From Gorillibacterium timonense (GTDB lineage: Bacteria; Bacillota; Bacilli; Paenibacillales; NBRC-103111), in the NCBI RefSeq assembly GCF_001457415.1, contig NZ_LN881724.1:1240001-1304000 (forward strand): a DNA stretch of 64,000 bases. Reading direction: 5' to 3'. Shown in pieces: positions 8,491-19,400 of the stretch. Within the stretch, counting starts at the first letter, position 1, and the number at the start of each line of letters is the position of its first letter. Below the pieces are notes generated by a model. The model had not been told where the DNA came from and did no database searches. It saw only the letters and a program-made list of their open reading frames with translations. Both the position numbers and the translations under genes were made by a program.

Positions 8491-9939
8491 TTGAATCTGC
8501 AAGGTGGGAAACCGAAAGCCACGGATTCTATTCGATGCTTCATAGAACAGGACCGTGGCTTTGGTATTTACCACCTGTCTTACCAATCCATTGTTAAGGA
8601 GATTTCCAAGATGCTGGGAGCTAGGCTGGATACGATTTGGGAGCAGGCTATAATCGAAGACCTGAAGTGCTTTGATATCGGTGAGAGCTATGCGTTGCGA
8701 TCCTCCAAGCCCAAATCGAAGTATATCCTTCTGGAAGATTTGGGGAAGGAAATTTGGGACAGCCTGACAGGTGATCGCGACTGGAATAAAATGGTCGACT
8801 GGATTACCCATGAGTTTATTGTGGATCGGGAAACTGTCATGCAGGACCTTTACGATTTCGCATTGACCTTGATCCATCAAGGTTTGATTCATTGTGAAGA
8901 AGCGTCAGGCTGGACAAAAGAAGCATATGGAAGTGGAGAATCACATGGAGAAGAGCCTGCCGCCACCAATTATGATGTCATCTACAACAAGTATATGGAG
9001 GGCAGAAAGCCCTTTAAACTGTTTGTCGAGCTGACCTACGGCTGCAATTTGACCTGTAAGCACTGTTATCTTGGCGAACCCTCGACGGCAGCAGGATTGT
9101 CATTGGATAAATACATCGAGATCCTCGATCAAATGAAAGAATACGGCGTAGTTGAACTGACCTTTACCGGGGGCGAAGCGGCGCTTCATCCGAATTACTT
9201 GGACATCGTGGAATATGCCAGCCGAAAAGGTTTCGTTGTCACGTTGCTGACCAATGGAACCCTCCTAACCGAGCAGGAGACGAATAGACTTAAAAAGCTC
9301 GAGCTTCATGAGGTGCGAATTTCGATATATGGTTTCGAGCAATTTCATGATGAATTTGTCGGCATGAAGGGCGCTTTTGAGAAATCCCTCCACAGTCTTC
9401 AACAGTTGGGGGAATTGGGGACCGCCGCGATTGTGCTTACAGGGGATAATGTCGATGAGATGAATCGGTTGATTCCGTTCTTGACCAGCCTAGGAATTGA
9501 GGCATCGTATACTCCGCTCATTACGCCGACCATATATGGAGGTACGGAGCCTATGGGCCATCGGTTAACTGGCGAGAGGTTGAGGCAATGCATAGAGGAC
9601 TTGCAGCTTCGGCTTGGCGGAAGCATTTGCACCGCGGGCATCAGCCGATTCCGGATTACGCCGGAAGGAGAAATCAACCCGTGTGAAATGTTGAGAACGA
9701 TTGAATTCGGCAATCTGAGGGAGCACTCTTTCTCCAATATTATGGAATCAGCCGAGAGGCAGCAATGGATGGAGCGCTTTGCGTCATTAACCGCATCGCC
9801 ATGCAGCGGTTGTGGAATGAAAAAATATTGCACCAATTGTATCGGTCTGGCGTTATTAGAGACAGGGGATATGAGCGGAATATCGTCCTTTGCCTGTGAA
9901 TTGGCGGCAGCACAACATCACTATTGGGAGAAATCCTAG
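8491..9939 (+). CDS. Radical SAM/SPASM peptide maturase with N-terminal PqqD-like (RRE) domain
   Basis: This is a 482-residue protein. Residues about 60-135 look like a PqqD-type RiPP recognition element (ILLEDLGKEIWDSL..., then helices ending LIHQGLIHCEE). The radical SAM core begins near residue 175, with cluster cysteines C185, C189 and C192 in CNLTCKHC, and contains the GGE motif in LTFTGGEAALHP. The C-terminal SPASM region has cysteines in SICTAG, NPCEML, SPCSGCGMKKYCTNC and SFAC, enough for two auxiliary Fe-S clusters. Such enzymes install thioether or carbon crosslinks in ribosomal peptides. The only plausible start is TTG 8491, preceded by AAGGGTGG. The upstream peptide gene is the expected substrate; the type of crosslink cannot be predicted from sequence. 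Confidence 0.88.
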   Translation: MNLQGGKPKATDSIRCFIEQDRGFGIYHLSYQSIVKEISKMLGARLDTIWEQAIIEDLKCFDIGESYALRSSKPKSKYILLEDLGKEIWDSLTGDRDWNKMVDWITHEFIVDRETVMQDLYDFALTLIHQGLIHCEEASGWTKEAYGSGESHGEEPAATNYDVIYNKYMEGRKPFKLFVELTYGCNLTCKHCYLGEPSTAAGLSLDKYIEILDQMKEYGVVELTFTGGEAALHPNYLDIVEYASRKGFVVTLLTNGTLLTEQETNRLKKLELHEVRISIYGFEQFHDEFVGMKGAFEKSLHSLQQLGELGTAAIVLTGDNVDEMNRLIPFLTSLGIEASYTPLITPTIYGGTEPMGHRLTGERLRQCIEDLQLRLGGSICTAGISRFRITPEGEINPCEMLRTIEFGNLREHSFSNIMESAERQQWMERFASLTASPCSGCGMKKYCTNCIGLALLETGDMSGISSFACELAAAQHHYWEKS

Positions 9940-9954
9940 AAGGGAAAAACTCGG

Positions 9955-11244
9955 ATGGAGATTGTTGATCACACGCTGGTGTTTCATTACAACGGGGAAA
10001 AAATGAACGTTCCTCTCCTTACCCCATGGGAACTGTACACGGGCGATCTCGTGCCAGCAAGGGAATATGTGGAGCAGGTCGACCGGAAGGTCGATCAAGT
10101 GATCAATTATGTTACCTTTCACATTACAGAAAAATGCAATATGGCTTGCACGTATTGCTTCGAGAAGGATAAAAGCAGCAAAACGAGCAATCTTGGCGTA
10201 ACCAGGGGGTTAATTGATTTAATCGAGAAGCATCAGCCCGAGGTCTTCAACATTCGCTTTATTGGCGGGGAACCCTTAACCGAATTGGATTTTTTGGAGG
10301 ATTCCATTCGCCTGATCGAAGGCGAAGTGAAGAAGAGGGGGATATCAACCAAAATTCAATATAACCTCTTTACAAATGCAACGATCATCAATCAAAGAGC
10401 GCTCGATTTAATCAGGACGTATAAGATCGTTGTGATCTGCAGCATGGATTGCTGTCAATCCATTCATGACAAGTATCGGGTCTATCGCAACGGGCAAGGA
10501 ACGTTTCAAACCGTTGTAGAGAACATCCTGCGATTAAAGCAGGCACTTCCGGAGCAGCGGATTCTGTGCCGTGCGGTCTATACCGATGACATTTCACTGA
10601 TCGAGATTGTGGACGAGCTGGAGCGCTTGGATTTCGACGAAATATCAGTCGGTATTCCCTTTCTTCCCGATGACTCGGAGCTGGCGCTAACCCGGGAAAA
10701 AACGGAGCAGATGAAAGCGAGAATTTTGGAATTCACCCAGGAGTCCATAAGACGAATCGAACGCAAGGACTTTTCCTGGATGAGGATCGTCCCTATTACT
10801 AGAATGATCTCTTTCTTGGGCAGGCAAAAAAATATTTTGTCCAACCGGGCGTGCTTAGCCGGATGTTCGCAATTCGCAATTTCACCCGATGGGGAGCTCT
10901 ACCCTTGTCATATGTTTGTGGGCTATGACCAATTCAAGCTGGGGAATCTGAATGAAGGAGTGACCAATCTCGACTTGCAAACCGCGTTCCTGAACTACTC
11001 CACCGAGAATGCTCCCGCTTGCCAATCTTGTCCCATTCAATATTTGTGCATCGGAAATTGTATGGGAGAAGCCCTCCTGTATCGAGGGAACATAAATCAA
11101 CCGAATCCCTATAAGTGTGAGATCCAAAAAGAATACGTGAAAAGCGCGTTCTATCTCTATTCTCATATCAAGCAGAACCCGTTAGCAGCACGGTACATTC
11201 GCTATTACTCCAAACAAAGCCAAAAATTATTCGGCTATGTGTGA
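9955..11244 (+). CDS. Second radical SAM/SPASM enzyme
   Basis: The 429-residue protein lacks an obvious PqqD-like domain. The radical SAM cluster motif is CNMACTYC (C61, C65, C68), followed by IRFIGGEPL. The C-terminal SPASM domain has cysteines in RACLAGCSQF, YPCHMF, PACQSCPIQYLCIGNC and YKCEIQ. It starts at ATG 9955, preceded by AGAAGGGA, 15 nt after the first radical SAM gene, so the two are cotranscribed. It may perform a second modification on the same peptide or act as partner to the RRE-bearing enzyme. An anaerobic sulfatase-maturase-like role is the main alternative, but no sulfatase gene is nearby. Confidence 0.87.
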   Translation: MEIVDHTLVFHYNGEKMNVPLLTPWELYTGDLVPAREYVEQVDRKVDQVINYVTFHITEKCNMACTYCFEKDKSSKTSNLGVTRGLIDLIEKHQPEVFNIRFIGGEPLTELDFLEDSIRLIEGEVKKRGISTKIQYNLFTNATIINQRALDLIRTYKIVVICSMDCCQSIHDKYRVYRNGQGTFQTVVENILRLKQALPEQRILCRAVYTDDISLIEIVDELERLDFDEISVGIPFLPDDSELALTREKTEQMKARILEFTQESIRRIERKDFSWMRIVPITRMISFLGRQKNILSNRACLAGCSQFAISPDGELYPCHMFVGYDQFKLGNLNEGVTNLDLQTAFLNYSTENAPACQSCPIQYLCIGNCMGEALLYRGNINQPNPYKCEIQKEYVKSAFYLYSHIKQNPLAARYIRYYSKQSQKLFGYV

Positions 11245-11278
11245 CTGAGTCGAAAGGAAGGAGTGATCCGGAGTCCTA

Positions 11279-12136
11279 ATGAAAAAGATCATGATCGCAT
11301 CCTGCGTCAGGAAAAAGCCGGAAATACTGGCTTGCTATCTTTCCTCACTTGCGAGCTTGGAAATCCGCGAAGCGGATATTCATTATTGCTTCATAGATGA
11401 TAATGATGACGAAACAAGCCGGTTTCTCCTGAAACAGTTTCAACAGGACCACCCCTGCGTAACCATTCTCCCCGGAGAGAACGCGGACGCCTATGTTTGC
11501 GACGATGAAACCCATTATTGGACGGATCGGTTGGTTGAGAAAGTAACCCAGTACAAAAATCGCTTCCTTTCCTTATCCAGGGAGAGAGACTGCGACTACT
11601 TGTTTTTGGCTGACGCCGATCTGGTGTTTCATCCCTTGACTTTACAAAGCTTGATGGATTCCGGCAAGGATATCATATCCGAGATCTTCTGGACCAAATG
11701 GGACCCGAATGATCGGATGCCGATGCCCAATGTTTGGCTTATCGACAATTACTCCACCTACGTACAGGGAAAAGACGAGAGGTTGTCCGCAACCCATAAA
11801 GCGTTACGGTCCATGGAATTTCTTCATCAGCTCCGGTCTCCTGGGGTATATCGGGTTGGCGGATTAGGGGCCAGCACGCTGGTAAGCAAGAAAGCCATTC
11901 AATCTCCGTTGAATTTCAACAAAATCTATAACATCTCCTTTTGGGGAGAGGATCGGCATTTCTGTATTCGGGCAGTCGTCCTCGGATTTACCCTATACGT
12001 GGATACCCACTACCCGGCTTATCATATTTATCGCGACGCGGATTTGAGTGGCGTTGAAGATTATGTTAACCGTTGTCGGGACATGAAATCTTCTAATAGA
12101 AGTGGAGGGCTGGAAAGTGGAGCTGCTGCTAAGTAG
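11279..12136 (+). CDS. GT-A type glycosyltransferase-like protein
   Basis: The 285-residue protein begins MKKIMIASCVRKKPEILACYL and contains YLFLADADLVFHP, a metal-binding DxD motif (D112-A-D114) after a Rossmann-like half, which is typical of GT-A enzymes. Later FWGEDRHFCIRA carries a possible catalytic Glu-Asp pair. GGAAGGAGTG (13 nt upstream) and CGGAG (5 nt upstream) both precede ATG 11279. The 3' end overlaps the downstream acyl carrier protein gene by 20 bp. With the GT4 gene at 2574 this is the second glycosyltransferase of the cluster. Donor and acceptor are unknown; direct glycosylation of the modified peptide is one possibility. Confidence 0.78.
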   Translation: MKKIMIASCVRKKPEILACYLSSLASLEIREADIHYCFIDDNDDETSRFLLKQFQQDHPCVTILPGENADAYVCDDETHYWTDRLVEKVTQYKNRFLSLSRERDCDYLFLADADLVFHPLTLQSLMDSGKDIISEIFWTKWDPNDRMPMPNVWLIDNYSTYVQGKDERLSATHKALRSMEFLHQLRSPGVYRVGGLGASTLVSKKAIQSPLNFNKIYNISFWGEDRHFCIRAVVLGFTLYVDTHYPAYHIYRDADLSGVEDYVNRCRDMKSSNRSGGLESGAAAK

Positions 12137-12386
12137 ACAGCAAGTGGAGGACATGGCAGGAGCCATCATCATCCGTGTTATGAAGGAGGAGATGGGGCTC
12201 GAGAGTATCGCTTCAAATGAAAATTTCGAGGAACTGGGAATCAGTTCATTAAATTTTATCAAGGCCCTTGTGATCATGGAAGCGGAATTTGATCTTGAAT
12301 TTGAGGACCGCGATTTGAATATTAAGCATTTTCAGAATCTTGGCACTTTGGCTGATTTTATTTGGCAAAAGCTAAATCCGTCTTGA
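12117..12386 (+). CDS. Freestanding acyl carrier protein
   Basis: This is an 89-residue acidic helical protein with the phosphopantetheine-attachment motif ELGISSLNF; S44 takes the place of the Ser in the usual DSL. I choose GTG 12117 because GGAGG (12104-12108) lies 8 nt upstream; GTG 12102 is in frame but has no such site. It lies 13 nt before the BtrH-like gene at 12400, the same carrier-plus-transferase pairing as BtrI/BtrH in butirosin biosynthesis and as the PKS carrier with the BtrH-like gene at 1455. It is presumably activated by the Sfp-type PPTase at 32533. Its acyl load is unknown. Confidence 0.88.
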   Translation: MELLLSRQQVEDMAGAIIIRVMKEEMGLESIASNENFEELGISSLNFIKALVIMEAEFDLEFEDRDLNIKHFQNLGTLADFIWQKLNPS

Positions 12387-12399
12387 AGGAGCCGCCCCT

Positions 12400-13416
12400 A
12401 TGTCAAATTCACGGATACTCGAGGGGATGGAACCCTTTAACGATATCTTTTATCTGAATTGCTTCTACAATTCTTTCTTTCCTGTCGTGGCCTTTTTTAA
12501 GAAGGAGATCACTCGATTCTTGGTGAACGACATTCTTATTTATCATTATGAAGAGAGTGAGGATCTGCTTGGATTTAGTGCAAGGTCTGTGATCTGTACC
12601 GAGGTTCAAGAAATGATGGAGCAGACAGGAATCCATCTCCGCCATTCCGATCAAGTGGCGTCCGTAACGGATGAGATCGTGAGAGCCATCAATCTAAATC
12701 GGCCTGTCATCCTCTGGATCGATTGTTATTATGAATCCATTCGCAAGGACACCTTTCAGAAAAAGCATTGGCCCCATACGCTGCTCTTCTATGGGTATGA
12801 TCTTGATCAGCAGCGATTTCGTGTGATCGAACATAAGCATATCGAAAATCTCGAATATGACCATGAGTGGATTAGCTTTCAGGATGTGGAGATGGCTTAT
12901 GCAGGGTATCTTCAAACCTTTCATCAAGCGGTAGGGAGCAGCACCTATTATGAGTTTTCTCTTCGTGAAGGGGAATCGAGTTCAAGCGGTGCCTTAACCC
13001 CCACAAACGGATTGCTGGACGTATACAAGCACAATCTGAACCAAAACAAAGTGTTTTTGCAGAACAGCTTGAGGAATTTAAAGCGGTTTTGCAGCCAATT
13101 CGAGGAGATCATTGCGAATGAGGCTTCCTTGTTTGCCTATACGGACGAATTGATTCAAGCCAGCAACAACATCATGAACCGGAAAACCTGCGAGAAATAC
13201 AAGATGGATAAGTTGGCAGGGGAAAATTCAGTTCTATCCGAGACCGTTGGGAACATCATTCAGCATTGGTTCCGAATCCGCAAAGAATTGCTCAAGTACA
13301 AATACACGTCCCTCTATGCGCCAACAGCGCTTCAAAGCTTGCTTGAGAGAGTAAGGGATTTGGATCGATTGGAGAAGCAATACTACAGCGATTTGGGGAT
13401 AGATCTCACTTCATAA
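12400..13416 (+). CDS. BtrH-like acyltransferase/transpeptidase (third paralogue)
   Basis: The 338-residue protein is an evident paralogue of the protein at 1455-2561: both share ExxPFNxxFxxNCFYNS at the N-terminus (here C21), RPVI(V/L)WxDCYY, TFQKKHWPHTLLFYGYD with the likely catalytic histidine, and an acidic residue in RVIEHKH. The C-terminal halves also correspond (the run CEKYKMDKLAGENSVL here matches FDKYKFTELYGEQDALL there). It starts 13 nt after the ACP gene and ends 21 nt before the first NRPS. By analogy with BtrH it would transfer an acyl group from the adjacent ACP to an amine, perhaps on the NRPS product or on the small peptide. Confidence 0.8.
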   Translation: MSNSRILEGMEPFNDIFYLNCFYNSFFPVVAFFKKEITRFLVNDILIYHYEESEDLLGFSARSVICTEVQEMMEQTGIHLRHSDQVASVTDEIVRAINLNRPVILWIDCYYESIRKDTFQKKHWPHTLLFYGYDLDQQRFRVIEHKHIENLEYDHEWISFQDVEMAYAGYLQTFHQAVGSSTYYEFSLREGESSSSGALTPTNGLLDVYKHNLNQNKVFLQNSLRNLKRFCSQFEEIIANEASLFAYTDELIQASNNIMNRKTCEKYKMDKLAGENSVLSETVGNIIQHWFRIRKELLKYKYTSLYAPTALQSLLERVRDLDRLEKQYYSDLGIDLTS

Positions 13417-13437
13417 CCTTGAGGGAGTCTGAATGCG

Positions 13438-16400
13438 ATGAATGGATGGAAGATACCCATGGAGCAACTGGAGGAAAGGCTTAAGCGGATCTGGCAGGAG
13501 GTATTGAATCTGGATGAAGGAGGCGAGGAGGACAACTTCTATGCTTGCGGCGGAAATTCGATTAAAGCCATCGAACTGGAAGTCAAGATCAGCTCGGAGT
13601 TTGCGATTTCCTTGCCCAGCGGCTTCATCTTTCGTCATCCTGCCTTGTCGGAACTGATTCAAGGGCTTTCAGAGCTTTCTCCGGAAGCTTCTCCCGCCCT
13701 TTGTAGGGCACCGGAGCAGGACGATTATCCGCTGACCTGGATTCAAAGGTCCGTTTATCTGATCGCCCAGCAGCTCAGTGATTCCACCGGTTTTAATCTT
13801 CCGTTGATTCAGCCTTTGGATGGAGAAATCGATGTCGAGGGGCTTGAAGCGTGCTTTCGAAAACTGATTGAGAAGCATGAAACGCTGCGGACTTCTTTTC
13901 ATCTTGTTGACGGCTCTCCTGTTCAAAGGGTTCATCCTGCGGTTTCGTTTGAGCTTGAGCGGTTCTATTCCGACGAAGAGAGTGCGGAAAAGATCATCCG
14001 TACGTTCATCCGTCCCTTCGATCTCGGCTCCGCCCCACTCATAAGAGGCGGACTCATCACGTTGGCAGAAACGAAGCATATCCTTCTGATCGATATTCAC
14101 CATATTGTCTCGGATGGAACATCCATTCATATTCTGAGCAAAGAGCTATTGGAGCTGTCACGGGGGAACGCTGTGCAGCCATTATCGATTCAATATCGAG
14201 ATTTTGCCTATTGGCAGAATGGGCTGGAACATACTGATTACATGACCAAGAGAGATGAATATTGGAAAAACCGCTTCTCCGGGGAGTTGCCTATTCTGAG
14301 TTTTCCGTATGACCACCCGGAAAAGCAAATCTTGCCTTATGAAGGCGATTGCCTCACGTTCGAGCTTTCAGCCGAGACAACTGAAAAACTGCGCAGACTT
14401 GCGACCCGAGCTAACGTGACTCTGCATACTGTGATCTTTGCTCTATATACCCTTGTCTTATCCGTGTACGCCCAGCAGAAGGATATCGTGGTTGGGTCCA
14501 TCTCTGCCGGAAGACAATTGCCGGGCCTGGAGAGCATCATCGGTATGTTCATCACGGTCATACCGGTCCGGATGTGGATCGATTCCAAGCTGCCCTTCTC
14601 GCGGTTTCTAACCTATACCCAGAATGTTCTGTTAGGCGCTTATGATCATCAATACTACCCTTTCGATCAATTGTTGGAACTCCTTCCGGCTAGCAGAAAG
14701 CAGAAGGTTTACCCGTTATTCGATACGATGCTGATCTACCACAACCAAGCCGAGAGCCTTGTTACCGAGGACGCTGATTCCTCCTACTCCTTCGATAAAA
14801 ATGAATCCGGCATCCATCTGGGGCTCGATGTCTATAATCATAGCTCGGGCAAATTGGTATGCCAGTTAGAATATAACAAGCACTTGCTGAATCCGGATAC
14901 CGTCGGGCGCTTTGCGGAACATGTTGTTCATGCCGCTACAAGGTTCGCGGAAGAGCCCGATCAGCGCATAGGCAGAATCAGCTTGCTTACCGAGCAGGAA
15001 GAGAAGCGGGTTCTATGCGATTTTAACCGCACGATTTGCGATTTTCCCCGGGATCTTACGGTACTTCAGTTGATTGAAGAGCAGGCCCGTAGATCGCCCG
15101 GCAGCATTGCCATACATTCAGGCGATGCCTCGATCACTTATGAAGAATTGCTCCATCGGGCTATGCGAATAGCAGAGGAATTGCGCAAATCGGGCCTAAC
15201 TCCCCATGATATTGTACCGGTGCTTGCAGAGAGATCCGTGGATGCCTTTGCAGCCGCTCTCGGCGTTTGGAGAGCGGGAGGAGCCTTTTTGCCGCTGGAC
15301 CCCACCCTGCCTGCTCAGCGGCTTGAGTACATGATCGAAGCCTCCGAATCCCGCATTATGCTTGTTCAGAGCGCTCCGCGATTCCATGTCGCCGACGGAA
15401 TTCGCATTCTATCCATTCAGGACTCCGGAACCGGTCCATCCGACTATTCAATGGAAGTGTGCGGAGGCGGGAGGTCCGGAGAGTTGGCTTATGTCATCTT
15501 TACATCCGGCACTACGGGGCAGCCGAAGGGGGTTGCCGTTGAGCATCGAAGCCTTCTGAATATGGCGTATGGCTGGCGTAAGGAATACCAATTTGCAGAT
15601 CACCCGCCAAAGCTTCTTCAATTGGCCAATTACGGATTTGACGTTTTTATTGGAGATCTGGTGAGAGCTCTCGCGAACGGCGGAGAGATCGTGATTTGCC
15701 CGAATCACACGAGGCTTGATTTTCCACAATTGTATGCCCTGATCCGTACGCATCAAATCAGCTTCATCGAATCTACTCCCTCTTTGCTCCTTCCTTTCAT
15801 GGACTACGTTTATAGCAACCGGCTGCCTATCGAATGCCTCCGTTTGCTAGTGCTCGGATCGGATAGCTGTCCGGTTGAACCCTATAAGGAGCTGTTGAGA
15901 AGGTACGGGCACGAGATGAGAATCATCAATAGCTTTGGCGTAACCGAAGCTACGATCGATTCCTCCTATTACGAAGCTCTCTCGGAAGAGGTGCCTGATT
16001 CCGGCTATGTCCCCATCGGTAAACCGCTGCCCAATACGACCTTCTATATTCTGGATGAGCAAATGAATGTGCTGCCTCCCGGCATCAAGGGAGAATTGTA
16101 CATCGGCGGCGCGGGTGTTGCCAGAGGATACGTAGGCCAGCCTGAAAGAACAGCCGAACGCTTTCTCAATAATCCGTTCAAACCTGATGAGCGTCTTTAT
16201 CGAACAGGTGATTTGGGCAGATGGCTTCCGGATGGGAATGTCGAGTTTTTTGGACGCTCCGATTACCAGGTCAAGGTAAGAGGCTATCGCATTGAATTGG
16301 GTGAGGTTGAATCGGTGATCCGCGGCCTTCCTGAGATCGCCGACGTTGCCGTGGTCGTGAAGGAATCCGATGAAATGGCCGCACTTGTCGCTTATGTAGT

Positions 16401-19400
16401 CGGCAAATCAGGCAGCAAGCTTGCGGTACCTCAGCTGAGGAAAAGCTTGGGGGAACGCCTTCCTTCCTATATGATTCCGGAGAAATTCGTATTTATCAGT
16501 GAAATCCCTCTATCGTATAACGGGAAAGTGGATAAAAAGGCCCTCATGAATCTGACTGATCAAGAGCATGAAGAATCGCGGTTATCCGATCCGGAAGGAG
16601 AGATGTCTGGGCCTATCAGTCCGGTCGAAGAACAACTGGTAGAGATCTTGAAACGGGTACTCAAAAAACTGGTGCTCCGAGTGGAGGACGATTTCTTTGA
16701 TGCGGGAGGTAATTCTCTGAAGGCAATTCTCGCGGTTAAGGAAATCAATAAAGCCTTTCAAAAAAACATTACCGTTCGTCAGCTCTTTGAAAACCCGACC
16801 ATTCGCGGGTTAGCGGCTTTGGTAGTAGAAACGAAAGAGGCCTCCTTCGCGGCAATTGAACCGGCTCCTCGAACAGAAGATCACGGCTATCCCGTCTCCC
16901 CGGCGCAAAAAAGACTGTTTGTCCTCAGTCAATTCGAGCAGTCGGGGACGGCTTACAACATTCCTCTCTTCCTTGAGATCGCCGCTCCTATCGAGAGGAC
17001 GCGGTTGGAGGAAGCGATACGGGCGTTGACGGAAAGGCACGAAGCTTTGCGAACCTCCTTCGAATGGAGGGATGGACAGCCGATTCAGCGGATTCATGAT
17101 GGCGTTACGATCCGGTGCGGATATTGGGAAGCCACCGAAGCGGAAGCTCCGTCCATTGCCGAGCAATTCGTCCGCCCGTTTGACGTTCGAGAAGCTCCTT
17201 TAATCCGTGTCGGGCTCGTTCGGGTGAATGAGAATCGGCACCTCTTGCTCATGGACATGCACCATCTGATCGCCGATGGGATTTCCACCTTCCTGCTGCT
17301 TAACGACTTGGCCGCTTTGTATCAAGAGAAGGCTTTGCCGGAGATCAAAATTCGGTATACCGATTACGCGGTATGGCAAAACAAGGTGATGCAATCCGCC
17401 TATGGAAAAAAACAGGAGGCTTATTGGTTGGAGCAATTCGCCAACAGCGGTCCCGTCCTTACACTTCCCACGGATTATCCCAGACCTGTTAGTCAGAGCT
17501 TTGAGGGAGATGTTCTGCAAACTGAGATCGGTTCCCCGCTGGTACAGGAACTGAAGAGCCATGCAGCCCGGATGGGCGTAACCCTGTATATGTACGGATT
17601 AGCCGTCTATTTCTTATTGCTGTCCGGTTATTCCGGACAGGATGACATCACCGTCGGGACTCCCATTGCAGGAAGATCGCATCCCGATCTTCTTCAGGTC
17701 GTTGGCATGTTTGTCAATACTCTTGCCATTCGCAGCGTATTGAAGCGGTCGCTATCATTTGAGGAATATCTGCAGACGGTTAAGGATCAATGCCTGAAGG
17801 CTTTCGATCATCAGGATTATCCCTTCGAGGAATTGGTGGAAAAGGTTGTCCAGACAAGAGATCCCGGCCGCAATCCGCTCTTTGATACGATGTTTTCCTT
17901 CCTCCACTACGAGGCAGAAGTGGAGGATGCATCTCGGTCATTTCTAAATCGGGAGATTGATGGTCCGAAGACGTCCAAGTTCGACCTGACGCTGGAGGTG
18001 CGGGAGACGGAGGACGGACTGGAACTGGGATGGGAGTATGGGACGCGGCTGTTCCGTCGGGAGACGATCGAGCGGATGGCGCGGCACTTCGTCCACATCC
18101 TGAGGCAGACGGTGCACAATCCGGGCATCCATCTGTCGGAGATCGAGCTGGCGGAGGAAGCGGAGAAGCAGCAGCAGCTCGAAGCGTTCAACCGGACAGC
18201 GACTGCGTATCCGAAGGAGGTGTCGCTCGTTCGCCTGTTCGAAGAACAGGTGCGCCGTACGCCGGAAGCGATCGCCATTGTGAGCGGGGAGCGGGTACTC
18301 CGCGCATCGGAAGGAACCGCTCAGGCGAGCGTGGAAGAGACGCTGACCTACCGGGAGCTAAACGAGCGGAGCAACCGGCTGGCGTGGTATCTCCGGGAGC
18401 GGGGGATCGGGGCGAACCTCGTCGTAGGCGTCATGGTGGAACGGTCGTTTGAGCTGCTGATCAGCCTGTTGGGGATTCTGAAAGCAGGCGGAGCCTATGT
18501 CAGCATCGATCCGGAGTATCCGGCGGAGCGAATCCGCTATATTGCCGAGAACTCACGGGCGGCCCTGGTGCTCAGCCAGCGGAAATTCGCAGACTCATGC
18601 AGGGAGCTGTCCGCAGAGACAGTCTATTGCGAGGACGTACTGGCCGCAGACGGCTATTCAACCGAGAACCCGGATGTGCCCTACGATCCGGAACGCTTGA
18701 TGTATCTGCTGTACACCTCGGGCTCGACGGGCCAGCCGAAGGGGGCGATGATCGCGTGTCACGCGTTCGTGAACCTGCTGAGCTGGTATACGCGGGAATT
18801 CGCGATCGGAGCGGACGATCGGACGCTGCTGATCGCACCGGCGAGCTTCGACCTGGCTCAGAAGAATCTGTACAGTCCGCTGATTACGGGAGGGCGGCTC
18901 GTGCTGTTCCGTCCGGGGCTGTACGACTACGAGGAGATGTCGGAGGTGATCCGCCGGGAAGGGATCACGCTGCTGAACGCGACGCCGAGCGCGGTGTATC
19001 CGCTGGTGGAAGTCAACCGGGAGAGCGGATACCGTCGACTGGAGAGCCTGCGCTGCGTCTTCCTGGGAGGCGAGCCGATCAATCTGAAGAAGCTGAGACC
19101 ATGGACGGCGTCGGAGGCGTGGGGTGGCGAGATCGTCAATACCTACGGACCGACGGAATGCACGGATATCGCCACCTTCTGCCGGGTGGGAAAGCAGGAA
19201 ATGGCCGATCTAGAGAGCGTGCCCATCGGCAGGCCGGTGGACAATGTCCGGGTGTATATCCTGGACGCGAACCGGCAGGTGACGCCCGTAGGGGTGCCGG
19301 GGGAAATCTGGATCGGCGGAGCGGGCGTAGGGCTCGGCTATTACGAGCGGGAGAAACTGACACAGGAGAAATTCGTCCATGTGGAAGGCCTGCCGGAGGC

